Origin: Bacteroidota bacterium
GTDB lineage: Bacteria > Bacteroidota > Bacteroidia > Bacteroidales > Marinifilaceae
Assembly: GCA_023400335.1 (NCBI GenBank)
Contig: JAEXFF010000327.1
Span: 1 to 30,639, forward strand
Reading direction: 5' to 3'
DNA: 30,639 nt
The notes below the pieces were generated by a model. The model was not told where the DNA came from. It saw only the letters and a program-made list of their open reading frames with translations, and searched no databases. Shown here piece by piece: positions 23,093 to 30,639 of this stretch (the first letter of the stretch is position 1; every line of letters begins with the position of its first letter). The position numbers were made by a program, and so were the translations under genes.

Positions 23093-23263
23093 ATGCAATT
23101 GATTGGGGTTTATATTATACTTATTGTGACGGTTGCCTGGGTTGTATGGAAGAACATTCGTTTGTGGAGAAAGAAAAACAACCCTTCCTGCTGCGACGGA
23201 TGTACAGGATGTCCTCTAAAAGATAAATGTAATAAACCGGAAAAGAAAAATTGTTGCTCTTAA
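23093..23263 (+). CDS. FeoB-associated Cys-rich membrane protein
   Basis: A 56-residue protein (MQLIGVYIILIV...). One membrane helix covers about residues 3-19, then a basic stretch (KNIRLWRKKNN), then a cysteine-rich tail with C33, C34, C37, C40, C46, C54 and C55 (SCCDGCTGCPLKDKC). This is the layout of the FeoB-associated Cys-rich family that replaces FeoC beside feoB in many anaerobes, probably helping iron handling at the transporter. It starts 142 bases after feoB and is probably co-transcribed. It overlaps the convergent gene's stop by 4 bases. Confidence 0.85.
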   Translation: MQLIGVYIILIVTVAWVVWKNIRLWRKKNNPSCCDGCTGCPLKDKCNKPEKKNCCS

Positions 23264-24012
23264 AAGGGAAGTTTTAGTGTAATATCTTCCGCTGCTTTTT
23301 TCCGTTTTAATCTTTCCCGCTCTCCCTTGCGGAATACATATACGAGTCCGTATTCTTCACAATATTGTCTTTTTTTCTCTTCGTCTTTTTCGAAAGTGAA
23401 ATAATTCTCCACTTCATTCCATATATTCAGGATCAGAGCGTCGGCTTCATCCCGGAACTGGGCGACTTCCGAACTGAAACGGGAAGAGTTCACCTGAAGT
23501 TGTTTTTGGAAATTATAGCTTTGTTTGAAATTTTCATAACTTACCCGGACAAGTGCAATGGCCGGACTATAAATGGGATTTCCATAACGGTTATTCAGGC
23601 GTTCCTGTTCTCCGTTGATGACTTTTTCTCCCCATTGGATAAGTTCTTGTTCGGTCAGTAGACTGGGAACTTTAGAGTCATTTTCATCTAAACCATAAAA
23701 AGTACGGGCCTGAGGTTTCAATTCCCCTCTGGCTATGGTAAAATTCAATACCTGAATGAAATGTGAAATATAAAGACGGGCTTTTTTCGTTAATTCTGTA
23801 AATTTCTGGCTGTTTTCTATTTGTTTTTCCCGGGCTGCTTTCGAAGTGGTGATAGCTATTTCAAATTTGGGTAAAAAAATATCAATTTTTTGTTTCAAGG
23901 GAAAGGAATAAGCGATCTGGTTTATGTCATCAAGGCTGTCTCCTTTGTTCAAGGCTGCTTTTAATGCCCTTATTCTCGCTGCATCTGTATTTGGTAATCT
24001 TCTGTAAGGCAT
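23260..24012 (-). CDS. Uncharacterised protein
   Basis: A 250-residue protein I do not recognise. It opens with a basic YRRLPNTDAARIRALKAAL segment, then helices rich in Lys/Glu with an aromatic patch (ARLYISHFIQVLNFTIARG near 87-105). A middle linker follows (TFYGLDENDSKVPSLLTEQ), then long helical stretches to a basic tail (ERLKRKKAAED). No signal peptide or membrane segment is seen. It looks cytoplasmic and all-helical, perhaps coiled-coil in part. The neighbours are not obviously related. It converges with the FeoB-associated gene, and no TAnnTTTG box is seen in front of it. Confidence 0.7.
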   Translation of the reverse strand: MPYRRLPNTDAARIRALKAALNKGDSLDDINQIAYSFPLKQKIDIFLPKFEIAITTSKAAREKQIENSQKFTELTKKARLYISHFIQVLNFTIARGELKPQARTFYGLDENDSKVPSLLTEQELIQWGEKVINGEQERLNNRYGNPIYSPAIALVRVSYENFKQSYNFQKQLQVNSSRFSSEVAQFRDEADALILNIWNEVENYFTFEKDEEKKRQYCEEYGLVYVFRKGERERLKRKKAAEDITLKLPF

Positions 24013-24113
24013 GAGCTTATGAAATTAAAAAACCTAAATGTTTCGTTATGCGAAGGTATGTAAAAAAAAATGGTAAATCAATATTCGTACAAACAATTTT
24101 CCCTTAATTTATA

Positions 24114-25496
24114 TTAAGACTTCGTATATTTGTAATTATTATAGGTTTCCAGTACACGGTGTACATAGTCATGAGCCTGTTGTCCGTTGCAATAACCGTT
24201 TCGGGAGAGGGAATCCCGGTAATATTTCGGCTCAGATTTGTGTTTTAAATAATAAGCAACATTATGGTCCCATTTATAGGGATCTTTTTCGTATTTACGG
24301 GCTAAACGCATGGCATCCATGACGTGACCTGCTCCAACATTATAAGAGGCCAGTACAAATTTCAATTTTTCTTCTGGGGGCAAGGGGTATTTAGAAAAAA
24401 TTTGGTCGAGGTATTCCAGGTAGCGGACTCCTACGTAGATATTGCTGTCTGGCCTGAAATAATCGTCTACGCGGAACATTGTAGCTGTTTCCGGAGTAAT
24501 CTGCATCAGGCCGTAAGCTCCGATTTGAGAGATTGCCTCCGGATCGAATTTGGATTCATTGTAAACTAAAGCGGCCAAAAGACGCCAGTCCCATTCCAGT
24601 ACTTTGCTCTCCTTTTTCAATTCTTCATCGAAAGGAGAGAGATCGCTTTTCTTCAATAGTATATATTTAGAGGCAGAGTGAGGTACTGAATTCCGGTTGT
24701 TAAAGTAACGTTTATATAGAAAATTCAATTTTCCGTTTTTCTTGACTTCTTTCAGCCATTCATTTATTTCTTCGGTTAAAATATTATTTTCCGGATTTGT
24801 AGCCCAGGAAATCGAAATTCCTTTCGACAGCTGCAGGGAATAGTCCAGATTTTTCATAGAAATACTCAGGGCGGCCGCTATATTTTCATCGGTAATTGTA
24901 TACTCTATTTCTCCGATTTCTACCAGATGGAGCAGGTCTTCGGTAGAATACTCTGTAACTTCTGAAATTTTGATCCGGATGTGTAAAGAATCTTCGACTT
25001 GGGAAAGTAATTTTTTACAGGGGGCATCTTTTTTAATGAAAATGGTTTTTCCATTCAGTTCTTCTAGCCTTTGTATTGCTTTCTTTTTATTTTGTACCAA
25101 TACTTCCCCTGTTTTGAAAAAAGGCTGGGCAAATTTAATTTTTTCTTTCCGCTCCGGAGTTTCTGTTATACTTACGGCAATGAGATCGTATTTGCCCTGG
25201 TGAAGCCTGGAAATGGCAGTGTCAATATCATTATTTACTTCCAATACCCGGAGCCTGACCCCCAGAAAATTGGCAAAGTCCTGTGCCAGTTCGTAATGGA
25301 ACCCCCGAGTAATCCCTTTGTATACATAATAATCAGTAGTAGAATAAAAGGTAGATATGTCGAGAAAACCTTTTGTCAGAATTTTTTCGACAGATAAAGG
25401 AGCCGGAATTATAAATTCAGGATTTTTTTCCTTTGTATCTTTACAGGAAAAGCAAAGAAAAAGGATAGTGTATATGACTATTTTCTTCAATTGCAT
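24114..25496 (-). CDS. mltF: MltF-like membrane-bound lytic transglycosylase (lipoprotein)
   Basis: A 460-residue protein starting MQLKKIVIYT. The ORF is open for 36 more codons upstream, but these overlap the porin stop, and the lipoprotein signal begins here. The signal peptide ends LFLCFSC, with C18 as lipid-anchor cysteine. Residues about 40-265 form a family-3 solute-binding-like domain (GITRGFHYELAQDFANFLGV, VSITETPERKEKIKFAQPFF). The SLT domain follows: LLAALVYNESKFDPEA with catalytic Glu 314, GAYGLMQITPETA, and LASYNVGAGHV. Such enzymes cut peptidoglycan to anhydro-muropeptides and are anchored in the outer membrane. The porin gene ends 100 bases upstream, so they may share a transcript. 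Confidence 0.9.
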   Translation of the reverse strand: MQLKKIVIYTILFLCFSCKDTKEKNPEFIIPAPLSVEKILTKGFLDISTFYSTTDYYVYKGITRGFHYELAQDFANFLGVRLRVLEVNNDIDTAISRLHQGKYDLIAVSITETPERKEKIKFAQPFFKTGEVLVQNKKKAIQRLEELNGKTIFIKKDAPCKKLLSQVEDSLHIRIKISEVTEYSTEDLLHLVEIGEIEYTITDENIAAALSISMKNLDYSLQLSKGISISWATNPENNILTEEINEWLKEVKKNGKLNFLYKRYFNNRNSVPHSASKYILLKKSDLSPFDEELKKESKVLEWDWRLLAALVYNESKFDPEAISQIGAYGLMQITPETATMFRVDDYFRPDSNIYVGVRYLEYLDQIFSKYPLPPEEKLKFVLASYNVGAGHVMDAMRLARKYEKDPYKWDHNVAYYLKHKSEPKYYRDSLSRNGYCNGQQAHDYVHRVLETYNNYKYTKS

Positions 25497-25596
25497 AGGG
25501 TAAAGATAAGAAAATATTGGCAAATCTAAAAAAGTGCTTTGCAGAAGAGACAGGAAAATCCCTTGCTTTATACAAAATTTATATAAAAACCAAAAG

Positions 25597-27549
25597 TCAG
25601 TCAAAAAAATTCCATTTCAATCCGAATTTAAACATAGCCGGATTAATCGGATAGTCTAAGGCACTGAAATATTCTCCGTTTGTAAAGTAATAATTGAGGT
25701 GTTCATATTTCAGGAAAAGGTGAGCCCGTTTAATGGCGAAATCTATAAATACATCTATTTTAGGATAGCCACCTGTTTTTTCATCTCTTTGGTTATAAAA
25801 TTGCATGGTGGATGGTTTGTATTTATCTGCGTAGAATTTCGTATTGTAAAATAAATCGATACCCGCACAGAATTTAAGTGCCTTTTTAAAGAAGGCATTT
25901 TCGTAATAATTATGAGAATATAAAGCTACTAACGGCAGTGATAAAATATCTTCCTGAGTACTTTTCTGAACATACACGGTTTGGTCAAAATGAAAGTTAC
26001 CGGCTTTGAAATTCTGTTTTGCCCAGGCTGTGAGGACCATTAATGCTTTGGAACTTTGGACAGGCATAGAAGTCGTATCGAAATAAACATAATCAATAAT
26101 ATTCGACCAGGCTATCCCCACTTCTGTACGGAGTTTTTTATTGACATACCTTCCTTCGATATTCATCGTCTTTATATTGTCAAAATTATTTTCCCAATAA
26201 TCGTGATTCCCGATATAGCTGGTAAAAAAATGATTGACGGCTTTTGATTCGATCAAAGCATTTACTTTTACAAAAGAATTTCTGTTTTTATTGAAATATT
26301 GTTGAATAAAACCTTCAATAGTAAAATTTCCTACGTAATCTCCGACTAAACACAGACGGGCGCTGGCATCGAAATTAAAGATAGCAGTGCTATCTATGTT
26401 AAACAATCCTCCGGTTAACCAAATGCCGCTATATTTACTTTTCCCATAATTATTCACGGTGTCCAAAGAGGTTCTTCCGCTGTAATCCAGGTATTTATAA
26501 TTGAGGCCTGCATATACCCCCGGCAAATATTTGTGTTTCGGATGTTCATTGACGACAAATTTGGTGGTAATTTCGTATATTTTGTCGCTTTGAATATCCA
26601 AACTGCTCAAGGTGTCCAAATAAGTGACAGGGAAAAATTCCCGGTTGACATTTGCTTCTTTAAAACGGTGTATATTGTCTTCTATTTTAGCAGAAAATAA
26701 AGCTTTTGCCGGATAAGTAATTGTCGTGTCGCTAGGGGTAATGACTTCTTTGGGGTTTCCAATATTATACTGTACTTGTGTATAAAAATTGAAATTCCGG
26801 TAACTATTGGAAGTATTAGATAAATTGACGGGAATATTTTCAGCATTTACAGTGGTGTCCCGAATGTATTTCTTATCTGTAATTCCACCGTTTTCATTGA
26901 ATTTCCCATTATTCTGATTGAGAAAGAAAGAAATGGCTAGACGTTCGTATTCGTATGAAGAAAAAAGGGAGAAATTATAAGCTTTCGATTTTTGATTCAT
27001 GTAACGTCCGTCGCTGGAAATTAAGTTATAACGAAAACCGATATTCCAAAAAGGACGGATATTCTGCGTATGCCATACGTCCAGCATCGTTTCGTTTTTC
27101 CCTTTTCCTCCTCCCGTAAAATAAGTCAACTGGGTAAAAGGTGTGGTGGTATTGAAATAAAGTGCGTCTACCGGACGGTAGAGATAAGCCCGTATATTGG
27201 TCAGGGCGAAAAAATCCTGATCAGGTGTCCGGTTAATGAAAATATCGGAAATATAAGGAGAAGGGAAATTAGCCAAATAAGTATTAGCGACACTTTTTCT
27301 GAAAATATAATTGTAGTTATGAATATTATCTAAAGTGGTATCCAAAGGGATGTCCTGACGGTAAACACCGTCGTGTGCCCATCTCCAGGTTCTCCTGAAA
27401 TGTTCGACATTTTGTTGGGGCACAGAGTCCCGGTCTGCAAAAGGAGAACGGTTGTCATTATTGTCTCCGAACTGGGAATCATCCATTACCTGGGCAAAGC
27501 CTGGCAGGCTCCAGATGCAACAGAATACTATGTATATTAATTTTTTCAT
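25597..27549 (-). CDS. Putative outer-membrane porin (Porin_10 type)
   Basis: A 650-residue protein with a signal peptide at about 1-19 (ending LPGFAQ). The mature part has a Bacteroidetes Porin_10-like layout: an N-terminal Asp/Asn-rich linker (about 20-50), then WAHDGVYRQDIPLDTTLDNI. Many alternating beta-strands follow with aromatic residues at the ends. The last strand is NPAMFKFGLKWNFFD. The pattern suggests a large outer-membrane barrel, but the substrate is unknown. The promoter -7 box lies only five bases before the ATG, so the mRNA may have almost no leader. The lytic transglycosylase gene lies downstream. Confidence 0.8.
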   Translation of the reverse strand: MKKLIYIVFCCIWSLPGFAQVMDDSQFGDNNDNRSPFADRDSVPQQNVEHFRRTWRWAHDGVYRQDIPLDTTLDNIHNYNYIFRKSVANTYLANFPSPYISDIFINRTPDQDFFALTNIRAYLYRPVDALYFNTTTPFTQLTYFTGGGKGKNETMLDVWHTQNIRPFWNIGFRYNLISSDGRYMNQKSKAYNFSLFSSYEYERLAISFFLNQNNGKFNENGGITDKKYIRDTTVNAENIPVNLSNTSNSYRNFNFYTQVQYNIGNPKEVITPSDTTITYPAKALFSAKIEDNIHRFKEANVNREFFPVTYLDTLSSLDIQSDKIYEITTKFVVNEHPKHKYLPGVYAGLNYKYLDYSGRTSLDTVNNYGKSKYSGIWLTGGLFNIDSTAIFNFDASARLCLVGDYVGNFTIEGFIQQYFNKNRNSFVKVNALIESKAVNHFFTSYIGNHDYWENNFDNIKTMNIEGRYVNKKLRTEVGIAWSNIIDYVYFDTTSMPVQSSKALMVLTAWAKQNFKAGNFHFDQTVYVQKSTQEDILSLPLVALYSHNYYENAFFKKALKFCAGIDLFYNTKFYADKYKPSTMQFYNQRDEKTGGYPKIDVFIDFAIKRAHLFLKYEHLNYYFTNGEYFSALDYPINPAMFKFGLKWNFFD

Positions 27550-27554
27550 TGCCG

Positions 27555-27562
27555 CAAATATA
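27555..27562 (-). promoter_or_regulatory. -7 box of the porin gene
   Basis: On the minus strand this reads TATATTTG, an exact match. A TTTA lies 21 bases upstream as a weak -33 element. Only five bases separate the box from the ATG. Confidence 0.55.
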
Positions 27563-27592
27563 CGTAAACTTTTAAAACTCTCATAAATTACT

Positions 27593-27600
27593 TACTTTTG
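27593..27600 (+). promoter_or_regulatory. -7 box of glnS
   Basis: TACTTTTG is an exact TAnnTTTG match. Its last base is the G of a possible GTG start at 27600, so that codon would lie upstream of the transcript. The ATG at 27627 is therefore the true start. Confidence 0.65.
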
Positions 27601-27626
27601 TGACTCAAAATATAAATAAATATTAT

Positions 27627-29333
27627 ATGGATACAAATCATCACATCTCAGAGATTGAAGATGAAAGCAAATCTTTGAATTTTATTGAACAAATCATTGA
27701 GGAAGAATTGGCTGAAGGTAAAAACGGCGGCCGGGTTCATACCCGTTTCCCTCCGGAGCCCAACGGTTATCTTCATATTGGGCACGCTACCTCGATTTGT
27801 CTGAATTTCGGATTGGCTGCTAAATATCATGGTAAATGTAATCTTCGTTTTGATGATACGAATCCTGTAAAAGAAGATGTTGAATATACGGATTCCATAC
27901 AGGAAGATATACAATGGCTAGGATTTCAGTGGGAGGGAGAAGTACGGTATGCTTCCGATTATTTTGATCAGTTGTACGGTTGGGCCGAGCAAATGATTCT
28001 GGAAGGAAAAGCATATGTGGATGATCAGACGGCTGAAGAAATCAGTGCCGGGAGGAAAACGATAAATGAAGCGGGAGTGAATAGCCCTTACCGGGACAGA
28101 AGTGTAGAAGAGAATCTGGATTTGTTCCGCCGGATGCGGAAAGGTGAGTTTAAGGAAGGATCTAAAGTGTTGAGGGCGAAAATTGATATGGCTTCTCCGA
28201 ATATGCTGATGAGAGATCCGATTATGTACCGTATTCTTTTCAGTAAACACCACCGTACAGGAGATAAATGGTGTATTTATCCGATGTACGATTTTACCCA
28301 CGGGCAGAGCGATTATCTGGAAGGGATTACACATTCTATTTGTACATTGGAATTTGAGATCCACCGCCCGCTTTACAATTGGTTCCTGGATCAGTTAACC
28401 CATACCGAATACCGGCCCCGGCAGATTGAGTTTGCCCGGCGGAATTTAAATTACACGGTGATGAGTAAGCGGAAACTGTTAGAACTGGTCCAGAAGGGAT
28501 ATGTTTCGGGTTGGGATGATCCCCGTATGCCTACGATATCGGGTTTGAGGCGTCGGGGCTATACCCCGGAATCGATCAGGGCTTTTGCTGAAAAGGTGGG
28601 GGTGGCCCGGCGGGAAATTGTGGTAGATATTGCCCTGTTGGAATACTGTGTAAGGGAGCATTTGAATAAGACAGCTCCGCGCGTTATGGCTGTTCTGCAT
28701 CCGGTAAAGGTCGTTCTGGATAATTATCCGGATCAAACAGAAATGGTCGAAATCGAAAATAACCCGGAAGATGTAAATGCCGGAATGAGAAAAGTGCCAT
28801 TTTCCCGGGAATTGTATATAGAACGCGACGATTTTATGGAAGATGCCCCGAAAAAGTTTTTCCGCTTGACGCCTGGCGGAGAAGTACGCTTAAAAGGAGC
28901 TTATATTATAAAGTGCATAAGTGTGGAAAAAGATGCAGACGGAAATATAGTCTTGATTCACTGTATGTGCGATATGGAAAGCAGAAGCGGGAGTGGAACG
29001 GAAGCCAGCAACCGGAAGGTAAAAGGTACTTTACACTGGGTTTCCGCTACTGAAGCCATAGATGCAGAAGTGCGTCTGTACGATCGTCTGTTTAAAGATG
29101 AAGATCCGGCCGGACATAAAGAGGTGGATTTTAAAGAATTTATAAATGAGAATTCTTTGGAAGTATTAAAAGGCTGTAAGGTAGAACCTGGTTTAAGAGA
29201 AGCGAAACCGGGAGATCGCTTTCAGTTTCAGCGTTTGGGATATTTCTGCGTGGATAAGGATTCCCAGGCAGGTGCAATTGTGTTTAACCGTACTGTGGGT
29301 TTAAAAGATACTTGGGCTAAATTGAAAAAATAA
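27627..29333 (+). CDS. glnS: Glutaminyl-tRNA synthetase
   Basis: 568 residues from the ATG at 27627. The enzyme attaches glutamine to tRNA-Gln. The class I motifs are present: [19 protein letters not shown] with HIGH at 50-53, and VMSKRKLL (near 275) as the KMSKS equivalent. [19 protein letters not shown] and [22 protein letters not shown] are typical of the GlnRS branch. The two anticodon-binding beta-barrel domains follow ([28 protein letters not shown]). The [11 protein letters not shown] form separates it from bacterial GluRS. The YitT gene begins one base after its stop, so they form an operon. Confidence 0.96.
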   Translation: MDTNHHISEIEDESKSLNFIEQIIEEELAEGKNGGRVHTRFPPEPNGYLHIGHATSICLNFGLAAKYHGKCNLRFDDTNPVKEDVEYTDSIQEDIQWLGFQWEGEVRYASDYFDQLYGWAEQMILEGKAYVDDQTAEEISAGRKTINEAGVNSPYRDRSVEENLDLFRRMRKGEFKEGSKVLRAKIDMASPNMLMRDPIMYRILFSKHHRTGDKWCIYPMYDFTHGQSDYLEGITHSICTLEFEIHRPLYNWFLDQLTHTEYRPRQIEFARRNLNYTVMSKRKLLELVQKGYVSGWDDPRMPTISGLRRRGYTPESIRAFAEKVGVARREIVVDIALLEYCVREHLNKTAPRVMAVLHPVKVVLDNYPDQTEMVEIENNPEDVNAGMRKVPFSRELYIERDDFMEDAPKKFFRLTPGGEVRLKGAYIIKCISVEKDADGNIVLIHCMCDMESRSGSGTEASNRKVKGTLHWVSATEAIDAEVRLYDRLFKDEDPAGHKEVDFKEFINENSLEVLKGCKVEPGLREAKPGDRFQFQRLGYFCVDKDSQAGAIVFNRTVGLKDTWAKLKK

Positions 29334-29334
29334 A

Positions 29335-30213
29335 ATGGATATTAGTAAGAAAAAACTGATTGGAGAGATAAAGTCTTATTTGATTATATCTCTGGGAATC
29401 GCATTGTATTGTTTTTCAGCTTCAGCTTTTCAGATTCCGCATAAAATTGTCGGAGGGGGTGCTACAGGTATAGGTACTATTGTGTATTACCTGACGGGTC
29501 AGCATGTACCGGTTGCAGTTACTTATCTGTTGGTCAACGTCTTGCTGTTAGCCATTGCGATAAAGGTATTGGGCCCGAAATTTGGAGTAAAAACAGTATA
29601 TGCCATCATTATGAGTTCTATCCTTTTGGGGATTTTACAACCTCTTTTCCCGGTGGGAGTAGTGAAGGATGTTTTTATGAGTGCAATTATTGCCGGTATT
29701 TTAACCGGAGTGGGAATTGCATTGGCTATATCTAACGGAGGCAGTACAGGCGGGACTGATATTGTAGCCATGATTATCACAAAGTACAAAAATGTAAGTC
29801 CGGGTAAGATGATCATGTATTGTGATTGCGGAATTATTGCGTGTAGTTTGTTCATTAATTTCAATCTTGAAGGCTTAATGTATGGGTATGTGTTAATGGG
29901 AGTTACTTCATTTACCATTGATTTTGTGCTTACAGGTAAAAAACAATCCGCTCAGTTATTTATTTTTACGGAAAAGTATGAAGAGGTAGCTATCAGGATT
30001 ACGGAAAGTTTTGTACACGGGGTTACAGTAGTAGATTGTAAAGGATGGTATTCCGGGCAGGCCAAAAAAATGTTGATTATTGTCGTACGGAAAAATGAGG
30101 CTATTGAAGTATTGAGAATTGCCAAACAGGTCGATCCGAATGTATTTATGACAATGAATACGGTCATGGGAGTATTCGGAAAAGGTTTTGATGAAGTCAA
30201 AGGAATAAAGTGA
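29335..30213 (+). CDS. YitT-family (DUF161/DUF2179) membrane protein
   Basis: A 292-residue inner-membrane protein. Five or six hydrophobic segments fill residues about 15-200: around 15-35 (LIISLGIALYCFSASAF), 60-77, 89-105, 113-133 and 160-200. The loops include IPHKIVGGGATGIGTIVYYL and SNGGSTGGTDIVAMI, signature glycine-rich motifs of the family. A soluble C-terminal DUF2179 domain follows (about 205-290; HGVTVVDCKGWYSGQAKKMLIIVVRKNE, MTMNTVMGVFGKGF). The transported or sensed molecule is unknown. It is co-transcribed with glnS, one base apart, and closed by a strong terminator. Confidence 0.92.
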   Translation: MDISKKKLIGEIKSYLIISLGIALYCFSASAFQIPHKIVGGGATGIGTIVYYLTGQHVPVAVTYLLVNVLLLAIAIKVLGPKFGVKTVYAIIMSSILLGILQPLFPVGVVKDVFMSAIIAGILTGVGIALAISNGGSTGGTDIVAMIITKYKNVSPGKMIMYCDCGIIACSLFINFNLEGLMYGYVLMGVTSFTIDFVLTGKKQSAQLFIFTEKYEEVAIRITESFVHGVTVVDCKGWYSGQAKKMLIIVVRKNEAIEVLRIAKQVDPNVFMTMNTVMGVFGKGFDEVKGIK

Positions 30214-30233
30214 AAATATTTTTGTATTCTTAA

Positions 30234-30272
30234 AATAATCCCGGAAACGAAACCTTCCGGGATTATTTTTTT
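30234..30272 (+). terminator. Strong rho-independent terminator of glnS-yitT
   Basis: AATAATCCCGGAA (30234-30246) pairs over 13 bases with TTCCGGGATTATT (30255-30267), with an eight-base loop and a run of T to 30272. Confidence 0.93.
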
Positions 30273-30336
30273 ATCGAGCTTATTATCAGGCTCTTAAAAT
30301 AATCAGTATTTTATTTATCAAAAAAAATCGGGAAAA

Positions 30337-30369
30337 TTTGGATAATTGCTATAAATTGTTTTATCTTTG
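30337..30369 (+). promoter_or_regulatory. rRNA operon promoter P1
   Basis: TTTG (30337-30340), 21 bases, TATCTTTG (30362-30369): both elements match the Bacteroidetes consensus exactly. The start is near 30376. A stem follows (30374-30384 with 30409-30418, one bulge). Confidence 0.85.
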
Positions 30370-30457
30370 CACCCGCTTTCGGTAGAGGAGAACAGTGGGG
30401 TTAAACAATACCGAAACGCAAGTTCTGAAAAAAAGTTTCAAAAAAGTTGCGCAAAGA

Positions 30458-30489
30458 TTTGGCAGAATGAAAAAGGTGGTTTATCTTTG
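30458..30489 (+). promoter_or_regulatory. rRNA operon promoter P2
   Basis: TTTG (30458-30461), 20 bases, TATCTTTG (30482-30489): a second full consensus promoter 120 bases after P1. The bases after both -7 boxes are alike (GC, four bases, GCTTTC). The start is near 30496. Confidence 0.85.
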
Positions 30490-30495
30490 CCGACG

Positions 30496-30630
30496 CTTTC
30501 CCCAAAAAATACGGGGGTAAAAAAAGACATAAAACAAGTTCTTTAACATATTGAAGTGACAAACAAGCAAGTGCGAGTCCTTAATCAATAAGGATAATAA
30601 TCTGAGCCGGAAGAAACAAAATTTTTAATA
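30496..30630 (+). promoter_or_regulatory. rRNA leader with boxA-like antitermination site
   Basis: GTTCTTTAAC (30538-30547) is a boxA-like element of the kind that loads antitermination factors on rRNA transcripts. A hairpin TCCTTA/TAAGGA (30578-30594) and a CCCC/GGGG hairpin near 30500-30517 lie in the leader. No protein is encoded. Confidence 0.75.
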
Positions 30631-30639
30631 ACTATGAAG
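30631..30639 (+). rRNA. 16S rRNA, first bases only (truncated by window end)
   Basis: The last bases ACTATGAAG align with the start of bacterial 16S rRNA (E. coli begins AAATTGAAG, followed by AGTTTGATC). With the leader upstream, the gene is expected to continue past the window. The exact mature end is approximate. Confidence 0.55.

Noticed and set aside
25497..25604. Upstream extension of the lytic transglycosylase frame
   Set aside because: It overlaps the porin stop, and the lipoprotein signal peptide begins at 25496.
27600..27626. GTG start of glnS at 27600
   Set aside because: The codon overlaps the -7 box, so it is not in the mRNA; the ATG at 27627 is used.
1..30639. Mobile element, phage or CRISPR content
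   Set aside because: No transposase, integrase, phage gene, terminal repeats or repeat-spacer array was seen.

Overview
The window looks like a chromosomal segment of a gut Bacteroidales, plausibly Odoribacteraceae. The species is an inference. The evidence is AT-rich DNA, weak ribosome-binding sites, many promoter boxes of the Bacteroidetes form TAnnTTTG, and typical families of the group: FadL/OmpP1 porin, Porin_10-type porin, DUF6249 protein, an RRM protein, a CfxA/CblA/PER-like beta-lactamase and a FeoA-FeoB fusion. Nothing suggests a plasmid, phage, integrative element, insertion sequence or CRISPR array.

Layout. 1-5461: the end of a glycosyltransferase, an SRPBCC protein, a Gfo/Idh/MocA oxidoreductase, an S4 RNA-binding protein, a FadL-type outer-membrane protein, a 0.5 kb gap holding a strongly structured RNA-like element (about 4279-4482), and a secreted glycerophosphodiesterase. 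5574-7052: a divergent regulatory module of a DUF6249 membrane protein against an ECF sigma factor coupled to a small membrane protein. 7217-9945: DNA polymerase IV, a class A beta-lactamase, tRNA-Phe with its own promoter and terminator, and an RRM protein. 9978-11681: thiL and a hypothetical protein on the minus strand.

11986-23263 is an iron and Fe-S block. It contains sufB-sufC-sufD-sufS-sufE-sufT, then queG (a [4Fe-4S] enzyme overlapping sufT), a HydG-family radical SAM protein with an altered C-terminal cluster motif, a FeoA-FeoB ferrous iron transporter, and a 56-residue Cys-rich FeoB-associated membrane protein. The genes share a theme: iron uptake, cluster assembly and cluster-using enzymes. 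23260-27549 (minus) holds a hypothetical protein, an MltF-like lytic transglycosylase lipoprotein and a large porin. 27627-30213 holds glnS and a YitT-family membrane protein, closed by a strong terminator. The last 0.35 kb is the leader of an rRNA operon with two tandem promoters and a boxA-like site. The window stops about nine bases into the 16S gene.

Most of the content is ordinary. The points most worth a second look are the structured RNA element at 4279-4482, the HydG-like protein lacking one cluster cysteine, the inverted repeat upstream of the suf promoter, the cysteine tail of SufD and the repeat-flanked ECF sigma promoter region. I did not find a clear undescribed multi-gene system.
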